Shown: positions 18,318 to 27,738, numbered from the stretch's first letter. The stretch is DNA of 64,000 bases from Labilibaculum euxinicum (GCF_009795715.1 NZ_WTCR01000012.1:62001-126000); one strand, 5' to 3'. Numbers and translations: made by a program. The notes: a model not told the origin generated them from the letters alone.

Positions 18318-19319
18318 ATGGCTTTTAATTTAAGAAACAGAAACTTTTTGAAGTTGTTGGATTTTACTCCAAAGGAAATGCAATATATGTTGGATCTTGC
18401 AAGAGATCTTAAAAGAGCAAAATATGCAGGTACAGAAGTGCAGACTATGAAGGGAAAGAATATCGCTTTGATATTTGAAAAATCTTCAACTCGTACTCGT
18501 TGTGCTTTTGAAACAGCAGCTTACGATCAAGGTGCTCACGTTACTTATTTAGGTCCTTCTGGTTCTCAGATTGGTGTTAAAGAGTCAATGGCTGATACCG
18601 CTCGTGTTTTAGGACGTATGTATGATGGTATTGAGTACCGTGGATACGGACAGGCAGTTGTAGAGGAATTAGGAAAATTTGCGGGTGTTCCTGTTTGGAA
18701 TGGTTTGACAGATGAATTTCATCCAACTCAAATATTAGCTGACTTTTTAACTATGACGGAGCATTCAGATAAGCCGCTTAGTCAAATGTCATTTGCATAT
18801 TTAGGCGATGCCCGTAATAATATGGCTAACTCTTTAATGGTTGGTGCTGCTAAAATGGGTATGGATGTAAGAATCGTTGGTCCTGCTAATCTTCAGCCAG
18901 AAGAAGAATTGGTGGCTCAATGTATGGAGATAGCTAAAGAAACCGGTGCTGTTATTACAATTACTGATGATGCGCAAGCAGGAGTTAAAGGATGTGATTT
19001 CCTTTATACTGATGTTTGGGTATCAATGGGCGAACCGGATAAGGTTTGGGAAGAAAGAATTGGAATTCTTAAACCATATCAGATTAATGCTGATTTGATG
19101 ACAGCTACAGGAAACGATAAGTGTAAATTTATGCATTGTCTACCAGCGTATCACAACAGACAAACAAAAGTTGGCGAAGAAGTTTTCCAAAAATTTGGTA
19201 TGGATGGTGTTGAGGTGACCGAAGAGGTTTTTGAATCTCCTGCATCTATCGTATTTGACGAAGCTGAGAACCGTTTACACACAATAAAAGCAGTAATGGT
19301 TGCTACTTTAGGAGCATAA
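18318..19319 (+). CDS. Ornithine carbamoyltransferase
   Basis: A 333-residue trimeric cytoplasmic enzyme that interconverts ornithine plus carbamoyl phosphate with citrulline. Visible are the carbamoyl-phosphate loop [10 protein letters not shown] (about 55-64), HPTQILADF (about 134-142), the ornithine-binding loop DVWVSMGE, and HCLPAYHN. The SMG loop argues for ornithine rather than putrescine or acetylornithine as acceptor. The length and pattern match E. coli-type ArgF/ArcB. Its position after carbamate kinase suggests catabolic use (arcB), but biosynthetic use (argF) cannot be excluded, so no symbol is given. Confidence 0.92.
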   Translation: MAFNLRNRNFLKLLDFTPKEMQYMLDLARDLKRAKYAGTEVQTMKGKNIALIFEKSSTRTRCAFETAAYDQGAHVTYLGPSGSQIGVKESMADTARVLGRMYDGIEYRGYGQAVVEELGKFAGVPVWNGLTDEFHPTQILADFLTMTEHSDKPLSQMSFAYLGDARNNMANSLMVGAAKMGMDVRIVGPANLQPEEELVAQCMEIAKETGAVITITDDAQAGVKGCDFLYTDVWVSMGEPDKVWEERIGILKPYQINADLMTATGNDKCKFMHCLPAYHNRQTKVGEEVFQKFGMDGVEVTEEVFESPASIVFDEAENRLHTIKAVMVATLGA

Positions 19320-19336
19320 TTGAGCTTTTTAGATAA

Positions 19337-19371
19337 AAAGAAAAGGGTAGTTGTTTGACTACCCTTTTTAT
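19337..19371. terminator. Terminator after the OTC gene
   Basis: The arms AAAAGGGTAGT and ACTACCCTTTT form an 11-bp stem with a six-base loop and a T-run. The A-rich left flank also gives a T-run on the minus strand, so it may serve the converging feo genes. Confidence 0.88.
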
Positions 19372-19429
19372 TTGTTGTTATGTTTTATTATGTGTATTTT
19401 TTGTTTAAAATAAAGGCGTTCTGCATTTG

Positions 19430-19636
19430 TTAATTTTTAATATATGTAAAATTTTGGTTTTTAAGAATTGGATTTCCCGAAATGCCACGTTTTTTTAGCT
19501 CATTTTTAAAACTGCAACCTCCACAACTGCCTCCACAACTCGATTTCTGTTTTATGAATAAACGCACAAACTGATATATAGTATATCCAGATGCGAAAAT
19601 CACAATTGCATAAGTTGATATTAATTGAAAGCTCAT
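19430..19636 (-). CDS. FeoB-associated Cys-rich membrane protein
   Basis: A 68-residue protein with one N-terminal membrane helix (about 7-25) followed by the cysteine cluster SSCGGSCGGCSFK. This is the FeoB-associated Cys-rich layout, seen beside feoB in many Bacteroidota and playing the accessory role of FeoC-like proteins. It starts 4 bases after feoB ends, so translation is probably coupled. The cysteines could bind iron or sense redox state; that is inference. Confidence 0.85.
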   Translation of the reverse strand: MSFQLISTYAIVIFASGYTIYQFVRLFIKQKSSCGGSCGGCSFKNELKKRGISGNPILKNQNFTYIKN

Positions 19637-19640
19637 AATT

Positions 19641-22154
19641 TTAAAGTATTAAATTGCCTGTTTGGTAAATGATAAAGGAAACCAGCCAAGCTAATCCTGT
19701 AGTGTAAAACACAACAAAAGCTGCCCATTTCCAATTGGCTTCTTTAACGATAGTTACGATTACTGCTATACATGGAAAATAAATCAGAATAAATATAAGG
19801 AATGATAGAGCCGATAGGCTGGAAAAAACATTCTCACCTGTTCGATAACTGCCAGCAAATTTTTGCTCCTTCAACTTCGTTCTCAATCCTTCGCTGGTTT
19901 CACTTGCGCCTTCTCCTTCCTGATATAGAACCCCCATTGTACTTACCACAACTTCTTTGGCTGCAATACCGGTTAATATACTTACAGTCATTTTCCAATC
20001 GAAACCTAGAGGATGTAGAGCGGGTGCAACAAATTGACCGATTTGACCGATGTAAGATTTTTGTTGTTTCTCCTCCAGTTTAAGGTTTTGAATTTTTTTA
20101 ATCTCTACCTCTTTTTCGGATAGCAGCTGTTTCGTATCATTTTCATTGTCTTGCTGTATGTTGTTTATCCGACTATCAAAATCTTGATTGGTTTCCAATA
20201 TCATTTTATCGTAATCCTTCGAGAAATTGATCTCTCTGGGGAAATACCCTAAAGCCCAAATTATAATAGAAGCTAAAAGAATCACACCTCCCATTTTTTG
20301 GAGGTATTGAACACCTTTATGCCACATGTGAATTATGGTTGATTTAAGAGTCGGCAAACGATAAGGCGGTAATTCCATAACAAAGGGAGCATCTTTGGAT
20401 TTGAAAAAGCTCGCTTTAAAAATTTTTGCAAAGAAAATCGCAAGAGCTATACCAAAAGTGTAAATTCCGAATAGAACTAATGTTGCATGTTCAGGGAAAA
20501 ATGTTCCGATTATTAAAATATAAATAGGAAGCCTTGCACTGCATGACATGAATGGGGTGATCAGCATAGTTAGTATTCTGTCATTTCTGTTTTCAAGGGT
20601 TCTGGTTGCCATTAATGCAGGTACATTACACCCAAATCCCATTATTAATGGGATAAATGATTTTCCATGCAAGCCAATTTTATGCATTAGTTTATCCATA
20701 ATAAAGGCGGCTCTGGCCATATATCCTGTGTCTTCCATAAAGGATATAAAGAAGAATAAAATCAGAATGTTTGGCAGGAATACAATTACACCACCAACAC
20801 CACCAATTATTCCATCTATAAATAAATCTTTTAGCGGACCTTCGGGCATAAATTGTTCAATTAATCCAGCAAAAGCATTTACACCCATATCAATCCATTG
20901 CATTGGGTATTCGCCTAAATTGAAAGTGGCGTAAAACGTTAAAAACATGAACACGAAAAAAATCGGAAAACTAAACAGTTTATGAGTGATGAACGTGTCT
21001 ATTATTGTGGTTTTACGTCTACGTTTAATGGGACTCTCTTTGTAAGTTTCCTTAAGTGCGCCATCAATAAACCCGTACTTCGAATCAGTAATAACAGTTT
21101 CGCACACTTCGCCAAATTCTTTTTCAATTTTTTGAATTTCGTCCTTTACGATGTTCTTTATATTGAAATGCCGGTCACTATCCTGTACAAGGTGACGAGC
21201 ACTTTTGTCAGCTTCCAAAAGTTTAATAGACAGGAATCTAGGAGAGGTTTTTGTGCAGATTTTAGGATCCTTTTTTATTTCATGTTGTATTTTAGCAATC
21301 GATCTTTCAACCGATTTACCGTAATTAACATGAATGTGACGTACAATTGGATCTTTGTCTTCGTACACATTTATTACCTTATTAAAAAGTTCTTTTATGC
21401 CAGTTCCTTTTGGACTGATGGTTGGAATAATTGGAATGCCAAGCATTTTTGCAAGAGCCTTAAAATTAAGGACAGCACCTTTTTTTTCCAGTTCATCATA
21501 CATGTTCAAGGCAATAATCACCTTTATATCCATGTCAATTAACTGTGTGGTCAGGTACAGGTTTCTCTCCAGGTTAGATGCGTCAACAACGTTAATTACC
21601 ACATCCGGTTTTTCATTCATAATGTATTTGCGAACAAATAATTCTTCGGGAGAGTAGGCTGTTAACGAGTATGTACCCGGCAGATCAGTGATATTAAAAT
21701 GGTAACCATTTTGCTTTACTTTGGCTTGTTTGGCGTCTACGGTTACTCCGCTGTAATTGCCTACGTGCTCTTTTGATCCGGAGGCATAATTGAATAGTGT
21801 AGTTTTACCCGAGTTTGGATTTCCAACCAAAGCAATATGGATTTTTTTTCCTTTTTCTTTTGCGGAAGTTTTTAGAATATCATCACTAATAGTTCCTTCA
21901 AATCCATTTATCTTAATATCCTTAGCCTCTTCTTTTGTAATTACTTCAATTAAAGATGCCTCACTTCTTCTTAGGGAAACTTCGTACCCCATTATTTGAT
22001 ACTCAACAGGATCTTTAAGAGGAGCATTTTTTATAACAGTGACCTTCTTTCCCTTTACAAAGCCCATTTCGGTAATTCTCTTTCGAAAGGCTCCGTGTCC
22101 CTGAACTTTTATTATAATTCCCTCTTGACTATCAGATAATTCGGAAAGCTTCAT
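19641..22154 (-). CDS. feoB: Fused FeoA-FeoB ferrous iron transporter
   Basis: An 837-residue inner-membrane Fe(II) transporter with FeoA fused at the N-terminus (SH3-like, about 1-75). The cytoplasmic GTPase domain has G1 GNPNSGKTTLFN, G3 DLPGTYSL and G4 NMYD. Gate motifs GFGCNVPALMATR and SARLPIYI sit in the membrane core, with more than eight helices. A charged insert (about 640-690, coiled-coil-like) splits the membrane part before the TGIAAKEVVVSTMG segment. FeoA-FeoB fusions are usual in Bacteroidota. A good promoter lies 87 bases upstream, and a Cys-rich partner follows. Confidence 0.96.
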   Translation of the reverse strand: MKLSELSDSQEGIIIKVQGHGAFRKRITEMGFVKGKKVTVIKNAPLKDPVEYQIMGYEVSLRRSEASLIEVITKEEAKDIKINGFEGTISDDILKTSAKEKGKKIHIALVGNPNSGKTTLFNYASGSKEHVGNYSGVTVDAKQAKVKQNGYHFNITDLPGTYSLTAYSPEELFVRKYIMNEKPDVVINVVDASNLERNLYLTTQLIDMDIKVIIALNMYDELEKKGAVLNFKALAKMLGIPIIPTISPKGTGIKELFNKVINVYEDKDPIVRHIHVNYGKSVERSIAKIQHEIKKDPKICTKTSPRFLSIKLLEADKSARHLVQDSDRHFNIKNIVKDEIQKIEKEFGEVCETVITDSKYGFIDGALKETYKESPIKRRRKTTIIDTFITHKLFSFPIFFVFMFLTFYATFNLGEYPMQWIDMGVNAFAGLIEQFMPEGPLKDLFIDGIIGGVGGVIVFLPNILILFFFISFMEDTGYMARAAFIMDKLMHKIGLHGKSFIPLIMGFGCNVPALMATRTLENRNDRILTMLITPFMSCSARLPIYILIIGTFFPEHATLVLFGIYTFGIALAIFFAKIFKASFFKSKDAPFVMELPPYRLPTLKSTIIHMWHKGVQYLQKMGGVILLASIIIWALGYFPREINFSKDYDKMILETNQDFDSRINNIQQDNENDTKQLLSEKEVEIKKIQNLKLEEKQQKSYIGQIGQFVAPALHPLGFDWKMTVSILTGIAAKEVVVSTMGVLYQEGEGASETSEGLRTKLKEQKFAGSYRTGENVFSSLSALSFLIFILIYFPCIAVIVTIVKEANWKWAAFVVFYTTGLAWLVSFIIYQTGNLIL

Positions 22155-22240
22155 TCTTATTTATTAATAGATGATGCCGTTAGGCATCTGATAATTGCAA
22201 CTTGATTGTAATTTAATTATTGTGCTTAATTTATGCTTGT

Positions 22241-22271
22241 CAAACGTATAGGAAAAATAGGTGACTTGCAA
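22241..22271 (-). promoter_or_regulatory. feoAB promoter
   Basis: On the minus strand TTG (22269-22271) is followed after 20 bases by TACGTTTG (22241-22248), a full -33/-7 match. The long leader (about 80 bases) holds a small hairpin, GATGCC-GTTA-GGCATC, around 22171-22188. No convincing Fur box was found. Confidence 0.6.
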
Positions 22272-22440
22272 TCCCTAATAGTAGGTATTTTAACCTTTTC
22301 AATTCATTGTGTTTAATCCGGGATGTGTAATAATTAATCAGATTGGCAAAATTAAATATAAATTTGGGCAAAAGTAAGCGTTTTAAGGAAACATAGACTT
22401 TTTGACTTGCTTTTTTATTGATATAGATTGAATAAAAACA

Positions 22441-22471
22441 AAAAAAAAGCTGTCAGAAAGGACAGCTTTTA
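22441..22471 (-). terminator. Terminator of the PUR-like gene
   Basis: The minus strand forms AAAAGCTGTC-CTTTCT-GACAGCTTTTTTTT, a stem of about 10 bp followed by a T-run, just downstream of the DUF3276 gene. Confidence 0.85.
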
Positions 22472-22489
22472 TAATTATATATGGAATTA

Positions 22490-22885
22490 TTATTCCGTTA
22501 AATCTTCAAATTCTACATTTGTAAAGGATTCTGAATCAAATCCTTCAATAACTGTTGCTGGTTCATGGTATTCTGAATCTGCATAAGTTTCTTCGTCAGT
22601 TTCTTTCTCCAAATTTGAAGATTTGATAAAATCAATTGCCTCTAAAAGACCATCTGAAAATTTATCGAAATCTTCTTTATACAAAAATATTTTATGCTTT
22701 TCGAAGGTGAAATTTCCTTCTTTGTCATAACGTTTTTTACTTTCGGTGATTGTTAAGTAATAGTCGTTCTTCTTTGTTGCTTTAACATCAAAAAAATAAG
22801 TCCTTTTCCCCGCTCTTACCGCATTTGAATAAATTTCATCTCGATTATGTTTTTCAAACCCTTCCTTTTTATCGTAACCTTCCAT
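22490..22885 (-). CDS. PUR-alpha-like DUF3276 nucleic-acid-binding protein
   Basis: A 131-residue protein dominated by one PUR repeat (about 18-90): VRAGKRTYFFDVKATKKNDY and YYLTITESKKR, then FEKHKIFLYKEDFDKF. Two such repeats, here by dimerisation, form the PUR single-stranded nucleic-acid fold. The acidic C-terminal tail (about 95-131) is not conserved. The family is nearly universal in Bacteroidota, and a Borrelia relative binds DNA and RNA; the role here is unknown. A -7 box (TATTTTTG on the minus strand) lies at 22924-22931. Confidence 0.88.
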   Translation of the reverse strand: MEGYDKKEGFEKHNRDEIYSNAVRAGKRTYFFDVKATKKNDYYLTITESKKRYDKEGNFTFEKHKIFLYKEDFDKFSDGLLEAIDFIKSSNLEKETDEETYADSEYHEPATVIEGFDSESFTNVEFEDLTE

Positions 22886-22923
22886 TTGAAAATAATTTGT
22901 TATTTATTTTGATTTTATACATT

Positions 22924-22931
22924 CAAAAATA
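22924..22931 (-). promoter_or_regulatory. -7 box of the PUR-like gene (TATTTTTG)
   Basis: The minus strand reads TATTTTTG, 38 bases upstream of the start codon. The area is A/T-rich, so a chance match is possible. Confidence 0.4.
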
Positions 22932-23104
22932 AAAAAATATACGTACTATTTATTATGAATATGTATTTTATTGAGGAAAATGTGGTTATTTAAAATGAGT
23001 ATGCAAACCTTTTCAGGGCATAGGTGGTTTTTTTACTTGTTTTTAATATGTAAATCTATTTTGTTGGGAGGCTTAATTATTTTATCTTATTTGTTGGTTT
23101 TTTC

Positions 23105-23134
23105 TTGTTAACAAGTAAAAAAAGCCTACTTTTG
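23105..23134 (+). promoter_or_regulatory. nusB-cluster promoter
   Basis: TTG (23105-23107), a 19-base spacer, and TACTTTTG (23127-23134) match the Bacteroidota consensus. It lies 37 bases before nusB and probably drives the whole nusB-to-coaE cluster. Confidence 0.7.
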
Positions 23135-23171
23135 CAACCGAATTAATGTAATTGACAAGTTCTTTAAACGT

Positions 23172-24122
23172 ATGATTAGTAGAAGATTGCTTCGTGTTAA
23201 GGTATTGCAGATTTTGTATGCCTATTATAAAAACCAGGATCGCACAATAGCTAAGGCCGAAAAGGAATTATTTTTTAGCGTCGGAAAAGCTTACGATTTG
23301 TATCATTATTTACTTCTACTTATTGTGGATGTTGCTTTTGTTTCTGAAAAGAAAATTGAAAACTCAAGAGGCAAAATTATTCCATCTCATGAGGATTTAA
23401 ATCCCAACACAAGATTTATTAATAATTCTGTAATCAGACAGTTGGCAGATAACATTCAGTTGAATAGTTATTCTAAGTCGCACACCGTAAATTGGAGCGA
23501 TCAAGAGGATTACGTTCGGATTTTGCATGACAAATTGATTAATTCAGATTTGTATAATGAGTATATGGCCTTACCAGAGAGCACTTATGCTTCTGATAAG
23601 AAATTTGTAGAGAAGTTTTTTACTCATATTATTGCTGCAGATGAGGATTTTTACAGCTTAATGGAAGAGAAAAGCATCTATTGGAATGACGAAATAGAGT
23701 TCATTATTAGCATGGTTGTGAGAACTATAAAAGGATTTTCTCAAACTGATGACACTTACGCTTCTTTAATGTCTTTGTATAAGGATCGTGATGATGAGGA
23801 TTTTGTGAAAACATTGTTGCGCAAGGCCATTATCAATCATACTGATCATTTGGAATTGATTAAGGCGAATACTAAAAATTGGGATTTGGAGCGTATTGCA
23901 TACATGGATATTTTGATCATGGAGCTGGCTCTTACAGAAATAAAGGAGTTTACAAGTGTTCCGGTTAAGGTGAGCTTTAACGAATATCTTGAAATTGCCA
24001 AATTCTACAGTACAGTTAACAGTAGTAATTTCATTAATGGAATTCTTGATAAAATGGTTCAGGAGTTGAAATCAAATGGAACTGTTAAAAAAGTGGGCAG
24101 AGGCTTAATAGAAGGAAAATAA
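23172..24122 (+). CDS. nusB: Transcription antitermination factor NusB (long form)
   Basis: A 316-residue protein. It starts MISRRLLRVKVLQILYAYY, a NusB-like first helix. The recognisable NusB core is in the C-terminal third: INHTDHLELIKANTKNWDLERIAYMDILIMELALTE is the helical core (quoted only in outline here as WDLERIAYMDILIMELAL), then VPVKVSFNEYLEIAKFYS and NFINGILDKM. NusB with NusE binds boxA RNA to prevent termination in rRNA operons. E. coli NusB is about 140 residues; the long central insertion is normal in Bacteroidota. First gene of a cluster. Confidence 0.9.
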   Translation: MISRRLLRVKVLQILYAYYKNQDRTIAKAEKELFFSVGKAYDLYHYLLLLIVDVAFVSEKKIENSRGKIIPSHEDLNPNTRFINNSVIRQLADNIQLNSYSKSHTVNWSDQEDYVRILHDKLINSDLYNEYMALPESTYASDKKFVEKFFTHIIAADEDFYSLMEEKSIYWNDEIEFIISMVVRTIKGFSQTDDTYASLMSLYKDRDDEDFVKTLLRKAIINHTDHLELIKANTKNWDLERIAYMDILIMELALTEIKEFTSVPVKVSFNEYLEIAKFYSTVNSSNFINGILDKMVQELKSNGTVKKVGRGLIEGK

Positions 24123-24233
24123 TTCCAAAATATATACTTTAAAATGCGCTTATCTTTGGGTAATGCGCATTTTTTATTTTATTAAGAGAAGCAAATGTAC
24201 TTCCATTAAAATTCACTACATTCGGGAACCAAA

Positions 24234-24722
24234 ATGTTTGAACAATTAATGAATAAAAATACTCATCTTCAAACCGGAAAATATCTTTGTAGTATACTGT
24301 TTGTGATAATTTTGTTCTCATTTTTAGTACAATGCACTTCAAATAAAACAGGTAAACCTGACGGTAAATTGATTCAAGAAAAAAATTCTGAGGAGATTAT
24401 TCGGTCGAATGGTTTTCCGAAGTTTGAGTTTACTAAAGAAATACATAAATTTGGAGTGATTTCAGAAGGTGAAATCGTTGTTTGTGATTTCTTTTTTAAG
24501 AACATTGGGTCGAAAGATTTAGTAATTAAGAATGTTGAAACAAGTTGTGGCTGCACTGTGGTGAAATGGGAGAGGAAGCCAGTGAAAATTGGTGAAGAAT
24601 CACATATAACAGTGGAGTTTAACTCTGAAGGAAGATACGGAAAACAATACAAGGTGATTACCATTTTTTGTAATACTTTATCCGGAACAAAAGAGTTGGT
24701 GATCACAGCACAAGTGAAATAG
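24234..24722 (+). CDS. DUF1573 domain lipoprotein
   Basis: A 162-residue protein with an N-terminal hydrophobic segment ending LVQC at about residue 33, which fits a lipobox. A DUF1573 Ig-like domain follows: HKFGVISEGEIVVCDFFFKN and NVETSCGCTVVKWE, then SHITVEFNSEGRYGKQYK. The CGC motif is the family hallmark. A second ATG at 24252 would shorten the n-region and is equally possible. The domain often occurs between nusB and yajC in Bacteroidota; its role is unknown. It probably faces the periplasm. Confidence 0.82.
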   Translation: MFEQLMNKNTHLQTGKYLCSILFVIILFSFLVQCTSNKTGKPDGKLIQEKNSEEIIRSNGFPKFEFTKEIHKFGVISEGEIVVCDFFFKNIGSKDLVIKNVETSCGCTVVKWERKPVKIGEESHITVEFNSEGRYGKQYKVITIFCNTLSGTKELVITAQVK

Positions 24723-24778
24723 AATAATTAGTAATTGTATAATTAATATGGCCTTTGGCCTTAAAATTTAGGATTGAA

Positions 24779-25099
24779 ATGGATAATTTATTGAACATCT
24801 TATTGATGACACAACCTCAAGAGGGGCAGAACCCTATCATGCAATTTGTACCTCTAATTCTAATTGTAGTGGTATTTTATTTTTTCATGATTCGTCCGCA
24901 AATGAAAAAGCAGAAGGAATTGAAAAAATTTCGTGAAGATTTGAAAAAAGGAGATAAGGTTGTAACTACAGGTGGTATTTATGGTAAAGTTCTTGAAATA
25001 CAGGAGACTGTAATTATCATGGAAGTTGAAGGACAAAACCGATTGAAAATTGATAAAGCTGCAGTAGTTAAAGATATGAGCGATGTTGCTCAAAAATAA
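24779..25099 (+). CDS. yajC: Preprotein translocase subunit YajC
   Basis: A 106-residue accessory subunit of the SecDF complex. One membrane helix (about 21-40, [17 protein letters not shown]) is followed by the family motif [16 protein letters not shown] and the basic/hydrophobic tail. The ATG at 24779 has an AGGA site; an upstream in-frame TTG at 24755 is unlikely. It lies in the nusB-DUF1573-yajC-ybbR-coaE series. A perfect 11-bp hairpin follows the gene. Confidence 0.93.
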   Translation: MDNLLNILLMTQPQEGQNPIMQFVPLILIVVVFYFFMIRPQMKKQKELKKFREDLKKGDKVVTTGGIYGKVLEIQETVIIMEVEGQNRLKIDKAAVVKDMSDVAQK

Positions 25100-25105
25100 T
25101 AGTTT

Positions 25106-25132
25106 AGACTGTGCTCATTGAGCACAGTCTTC
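25106..25132 (+). terminator. Strong hairpin between yajC and ybbR
   Basis: AGACTGTGCTC and GAGCACAGTCT pair perfectly over 11 bp with a three-base loop, followed by an imperfect T-rich tail (TCTTCTAAATTTTTC). It could be a partial terminator, reducing readthrough into ybbR and coaE, or a processing site. Confidence 0.6.
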
Positions 25133-25150
25133 TTCTAAATTTTTCTAGCA

Positions 25151-26161
25151 TTGGGTATTCCAGATCTTCAAAAGATAAAGGAGCTTTTTAATACAGAAAA
25201 AATTGCTTCGAATAAAAAACTGCTTGTGTATGTTTTTTTTGTTGGGATCGCTACAATATTTTGGTTCCTAAATGCTTTAGGAAAAGAATATACAACCACA
25301 GTGCATTATCCTGTTCGGTATGTTAATTTACCGCAGAACAAAGTTCTTACCAATAAATTGCCGGAAAAATTAGCCTTAAAAGTTAATGCGTATGGTTTTG
25401 ATTTAATACGTTATAAAATAAGTACGGCATTCCTTTCAAATCCTTTCGATGTTGGGTTTTATACTAATAATCGCATAGAAAACAGAACTCTTCAAACCTA
25501 TTCTCTGGCTACAGCTCAAATTATGAGCCGGTTCGAAAGAGATTTGTCTTCAAATATTAAGTTAGTAAGTATATCACCGGATACAATACGTTTTGAGTTT
25601 TCTCCTATTGTAGAAAAGAAGGTTCCTATTAAGAGTAATGTGTCGAGTACCTTTGAGCAGCAATTCATGTTAGATGAAGCAATCTCTTTGGAATTTGACA
25701 GTGTGGTTGTGAAAGGGCCTAGTTCAATTCTCGATAGTATTGATTTTGTGGAAACCGAGGAACTCGTTTTAACTAATTTGCATAAAACGGTTAAAAAGAA
25801 AGTAAGTTTAAAACAGATAGGAGGTCTTGAGTTTGATCAACGGAAAGTTGAAATAACGGTTCCAGTTGAACAATTTACTGAAGAAAAAGTTACTGTTCCA
25901 ATTAAAGTGAGCAATCTTCCTGATTCTTTATTACTAAGGTTATTTCCGGGCGATGTTAAAGTATCTTATTTTGTGGGATTTAAAAAGCATGATAAGGTTT
26001 CGGTTGATTTGTTCGATGTGAGAGTGGATTATAATCAAACTTCAGATGAGGGCAGTAATAAGTTAAAGATACAGTTATTAAGCAGTCCCGGTTTCGTAAC
26101 AAATGTTCGTTTTTATCCTCAGGAAGTTACTTATCTGAAAGAGAAGAAATCATTCGAATAA
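25151..26161 (+). CDS. YbbR-like (CdaR-type) membrane protein
   Basis: A 336-residue protein with one membrane helix (about 25-43), then extracytoplasmic beta-rich YbbR-type repeats (about 50-320; typical phrases FEFSPIVEKKVPIKSNV and VVKGPSSILDSIDFVETE). YbbR domains in Firmicutes regulate the c-di-AMP cyclase CdaA; a similar role here is inference since no cyclase is in the window. The only usable start appears to be TTG at 25151; no in-frame ATG lies near the N-terminus. It is between yajC and coaE. Confidence 0.78.
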   Translation: MGIPDLQKIKELFNTEKIASNKKLLVYVFFVGIATIFWFLNALGKEYTTTVHYPVRYVNLPQNKVLTNKLPEKLALKVNAYGFDLIRYKISTAFLSNPFDVGFYTNNRIENRTLQTYSLATAQIMSRFERDLSSNIKLVSISPDTIRFEFSPIVEKKVPIKSNVSSTFEQQFMLDEAISLEFDSVVVKGPSSILDSIDFVETEELVLTNLHKTVKKKVSLKQIGGLEFDQRKVEITVPVEQFTEEKVTVPIKVSNLPDSLLLRLFPGDVKVSYFVGFKKHDKVSVDLFDVRVDYNQTSDEGSNKLKIQLLSSPGFVTNVRFYPQEVTYLKEKKSFE

Positions 26162-26205
26162 ATCAGTATGCCTTTTATAAAAAGGAATTATAAAATATTT
26201 CAAGA

Positions 26206-26796
26206 ATGTTGAAAATTGGCTTAACAGGAGGAATAGGATCTGGAAAATCAATTGTTGGGCGGGCATTTGAAATGATGGGAATACCTATTTATGTTGCAGA
26301 TAATGAGGCGAAAAGATTAATGGTTTCAGATGCGGAACTTCAGAACTTATTGGTTTCTCGTTTTGGGGATCAGATTTATGATTCTAATTTTAATTTAAAC
26401 CGAAAATTACTTGCCGAAATTGTATTTAATGATTCGGAAGCATTAAAAGATATTAATTCGATTGTTCATCCTGCAGTTCGAAAAGATTTTATAAGATGGT
26501 GCGAACAACATTCTCAAACGCCCTATGTAATACAAGAATCGGCTATAATTTTTGATAGTGGTTTGTACAAGAATTTTGATAAGATAATTACAGTTGCAGC
26601 AGAAGACGAGATAAGGATTCAAAGAGTCATGGAACGGGATTCGATAAGCAGGGAGCTGATTGTGGAGAGAATGAGAAGTCAACTTCCGGAATCGGTAAGA
26701 ATTGAAAAAGCTGATTTTGTAATTTATAACAATACAGAGTTAATTCTTCCTCAGATTGAACGGATAGACAAACAAATCAGGTCTTTAAGTCAATAA
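26206..26796 (+). CDS. coaE: Dephospho-CoA kinase
   Basis: A 196-residue P-loop kinase for the last step of coenzyme A synthesis, phosphorylating the ribose 3' hydroxyl of dephospho-CoA. The P-loop GLTGGIGSGKS (residues 5-15) is followed by MGIPIYVADNEAKRLM, the Asp that starts the CoA-binding region, and HPAVRKDF. The lid contains RIQRVMERD. The length is standard. It is the last gene of the nusB cluster. Confidence 0.94.
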   Translation: MLKIGLTGGIGSGKSIVGRAFEMMGIPIYVADNEAKRLMVSDAELQNLLVSRFGDQIYDSNFNLNRKLLAEIVFNDSEALKDINSIVHPAVRKDFIRWCEQHSQTPYVIQESAIIFDSGLYKNFDKIITVAAEDEIRIQRVMERDSISRELIVERMRSQLPESVRIEKADFVIYNNTELILPQIERIDKQIRSLSQ

Positions 26797-26926
26797 ATAA
26801 ATTTAAAACTTTTGTTAAACTTTGTTAATAGGATCGCTTTTTCAGAAGTGCGATTTCTAATTAAGTGATCTTTTGTTTTCTTTGTTTAAAGAAAACTGGG
26901 ATTGTAAAATAATTTAGTGCCGAAAA

Positions 26927-27646
26927 ATGGGAAAATACGGAAGATGGATTGCCGGAGGATTAGGTTGGGCTTTTTTAGGTCCAATTGGTGGAGTATTGGG
27001 ATTTATGTTGGGATCGGCAATTGATACAGTTGAAATTGAGAACGGTCATGTAAGAGGAGCTACAAGACAAGGTGATTTTGTAATGAGCTTGCTTATTTTG
27101 GTTGCTGCTGTAATGAAGGCAGATGGAAAAGTATTAAAAGTAGAATTAGATTACGTAAAAGGATATCTGGTAAAAAGTTTTGGTGTTGGCAGAGCTGGTG
27201 AAGCAATTACTGTGCTTCGTGATATTCTAAAGCAAAATATACCTGTTGAGGAGGTATGTCAGCAAATTCAGCACAATCTCGATTATTCCTCCAGATTACA
27301 GCTGATGCATTTTCTATTTGGAATTGCTCAGGCTGATGGAATTGTTTCTGAGTCTGAATTAAATGTTATTGATAAAATATCTTACTATTTGGGTATTCAG
27401 TCGGGTGATTACAACTCGATTAAGTCTATGTTTATTCAATCCACAGAATCAAGTTATAAGATTCTTGACTTAACACGGGATGCTTCTGACGCTGAGGTTA
27501 AAAAGGCTTATCGGAAAATGGCAGCTAAATATCATCCGGATAAAGTGAGCTACTTGGGTGAAGATGTGCAGGAGGCTGCAAAGGAGAAGTTTCAGAAGTT
27601 GAGTGAAGCCTTCGAGAAAATTAAAAAAGAAAGAGGGTTTGCGTAA
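26927..27646 (+). CDS. TerB-like and J-domain protein (DjlA-like)
   Basis: A 239-residue protein with three parts. The N-terminus is glycine-rich and hydrophobic (GGLGWAFLGPIGGVLGF, about 8-24), like a glycine-zipper membrane segment. A TerB-type helical domain spans about 45-150 (ILVAAVMKADGKVLKVELDY, FGIAQADGIVSESELNVID). The C-terminal J-domain (about 175-239) holds HPDK in YHPDKVSY. The order matches DjlA-type co-chaperones, which stimulate DnaK. It is a single gene after coaE, with a 130-base gap lacking a perfect -7 box. Confidence 0.82.
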   Translation: MGKYGRWIAGGLGWAFLGPIGGVLGFMLGSAIDTVEIENGHVRGATRQGDFVMSLLILVAAVMKADGKVLKVELDYVKGYLVKSFGVGRAGEAITVLRDILKQNIPVEEVCQQIQHNLDYSSRLQLMHFLFGIAQADGIVSESELNVIDKISYYLGIQSGDYNSIKSMFIQSTESSYKILDLTRDASDAEVKKAYRKMAAKYHPDKVSYLGEDVQEAAKEKFQKLSEAFEKIKKERGFA

Positions 27647-27705
27647 TCTGGATTAATTCTAAGATGTTTTTTTGCAAAATTGTTTTTTTTACTACAATTG
27701 AATTA

Positions 27706-27713
27706 TAAATTTG
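27706..27713 (+). promoter_or_regulatory. -7 box (TAAATTTG) for the DUF5606 gene
   Basis: TAAATTTG matches TAnnTTTG 25 bases ahead of the start. A TTG at 27680-27682 is 23 bases upstream, slightly longer than the usual spacing. Confidence 0.45.
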
Positions 27714-27738
27714 TGCTTCCAAATATAAAAACGAAAAT

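Noticed and set aside
20982-21542. Long plus-strand ORF opposite feoB
   Set aside because: FeoB is intact and clear there; the opposite frame is low-complexity and has no motif.
22200-22300. Fur box upstream of feoAB
   Set aside because: No convincing inverted GATAAT-type repeats were seen near the promoter.
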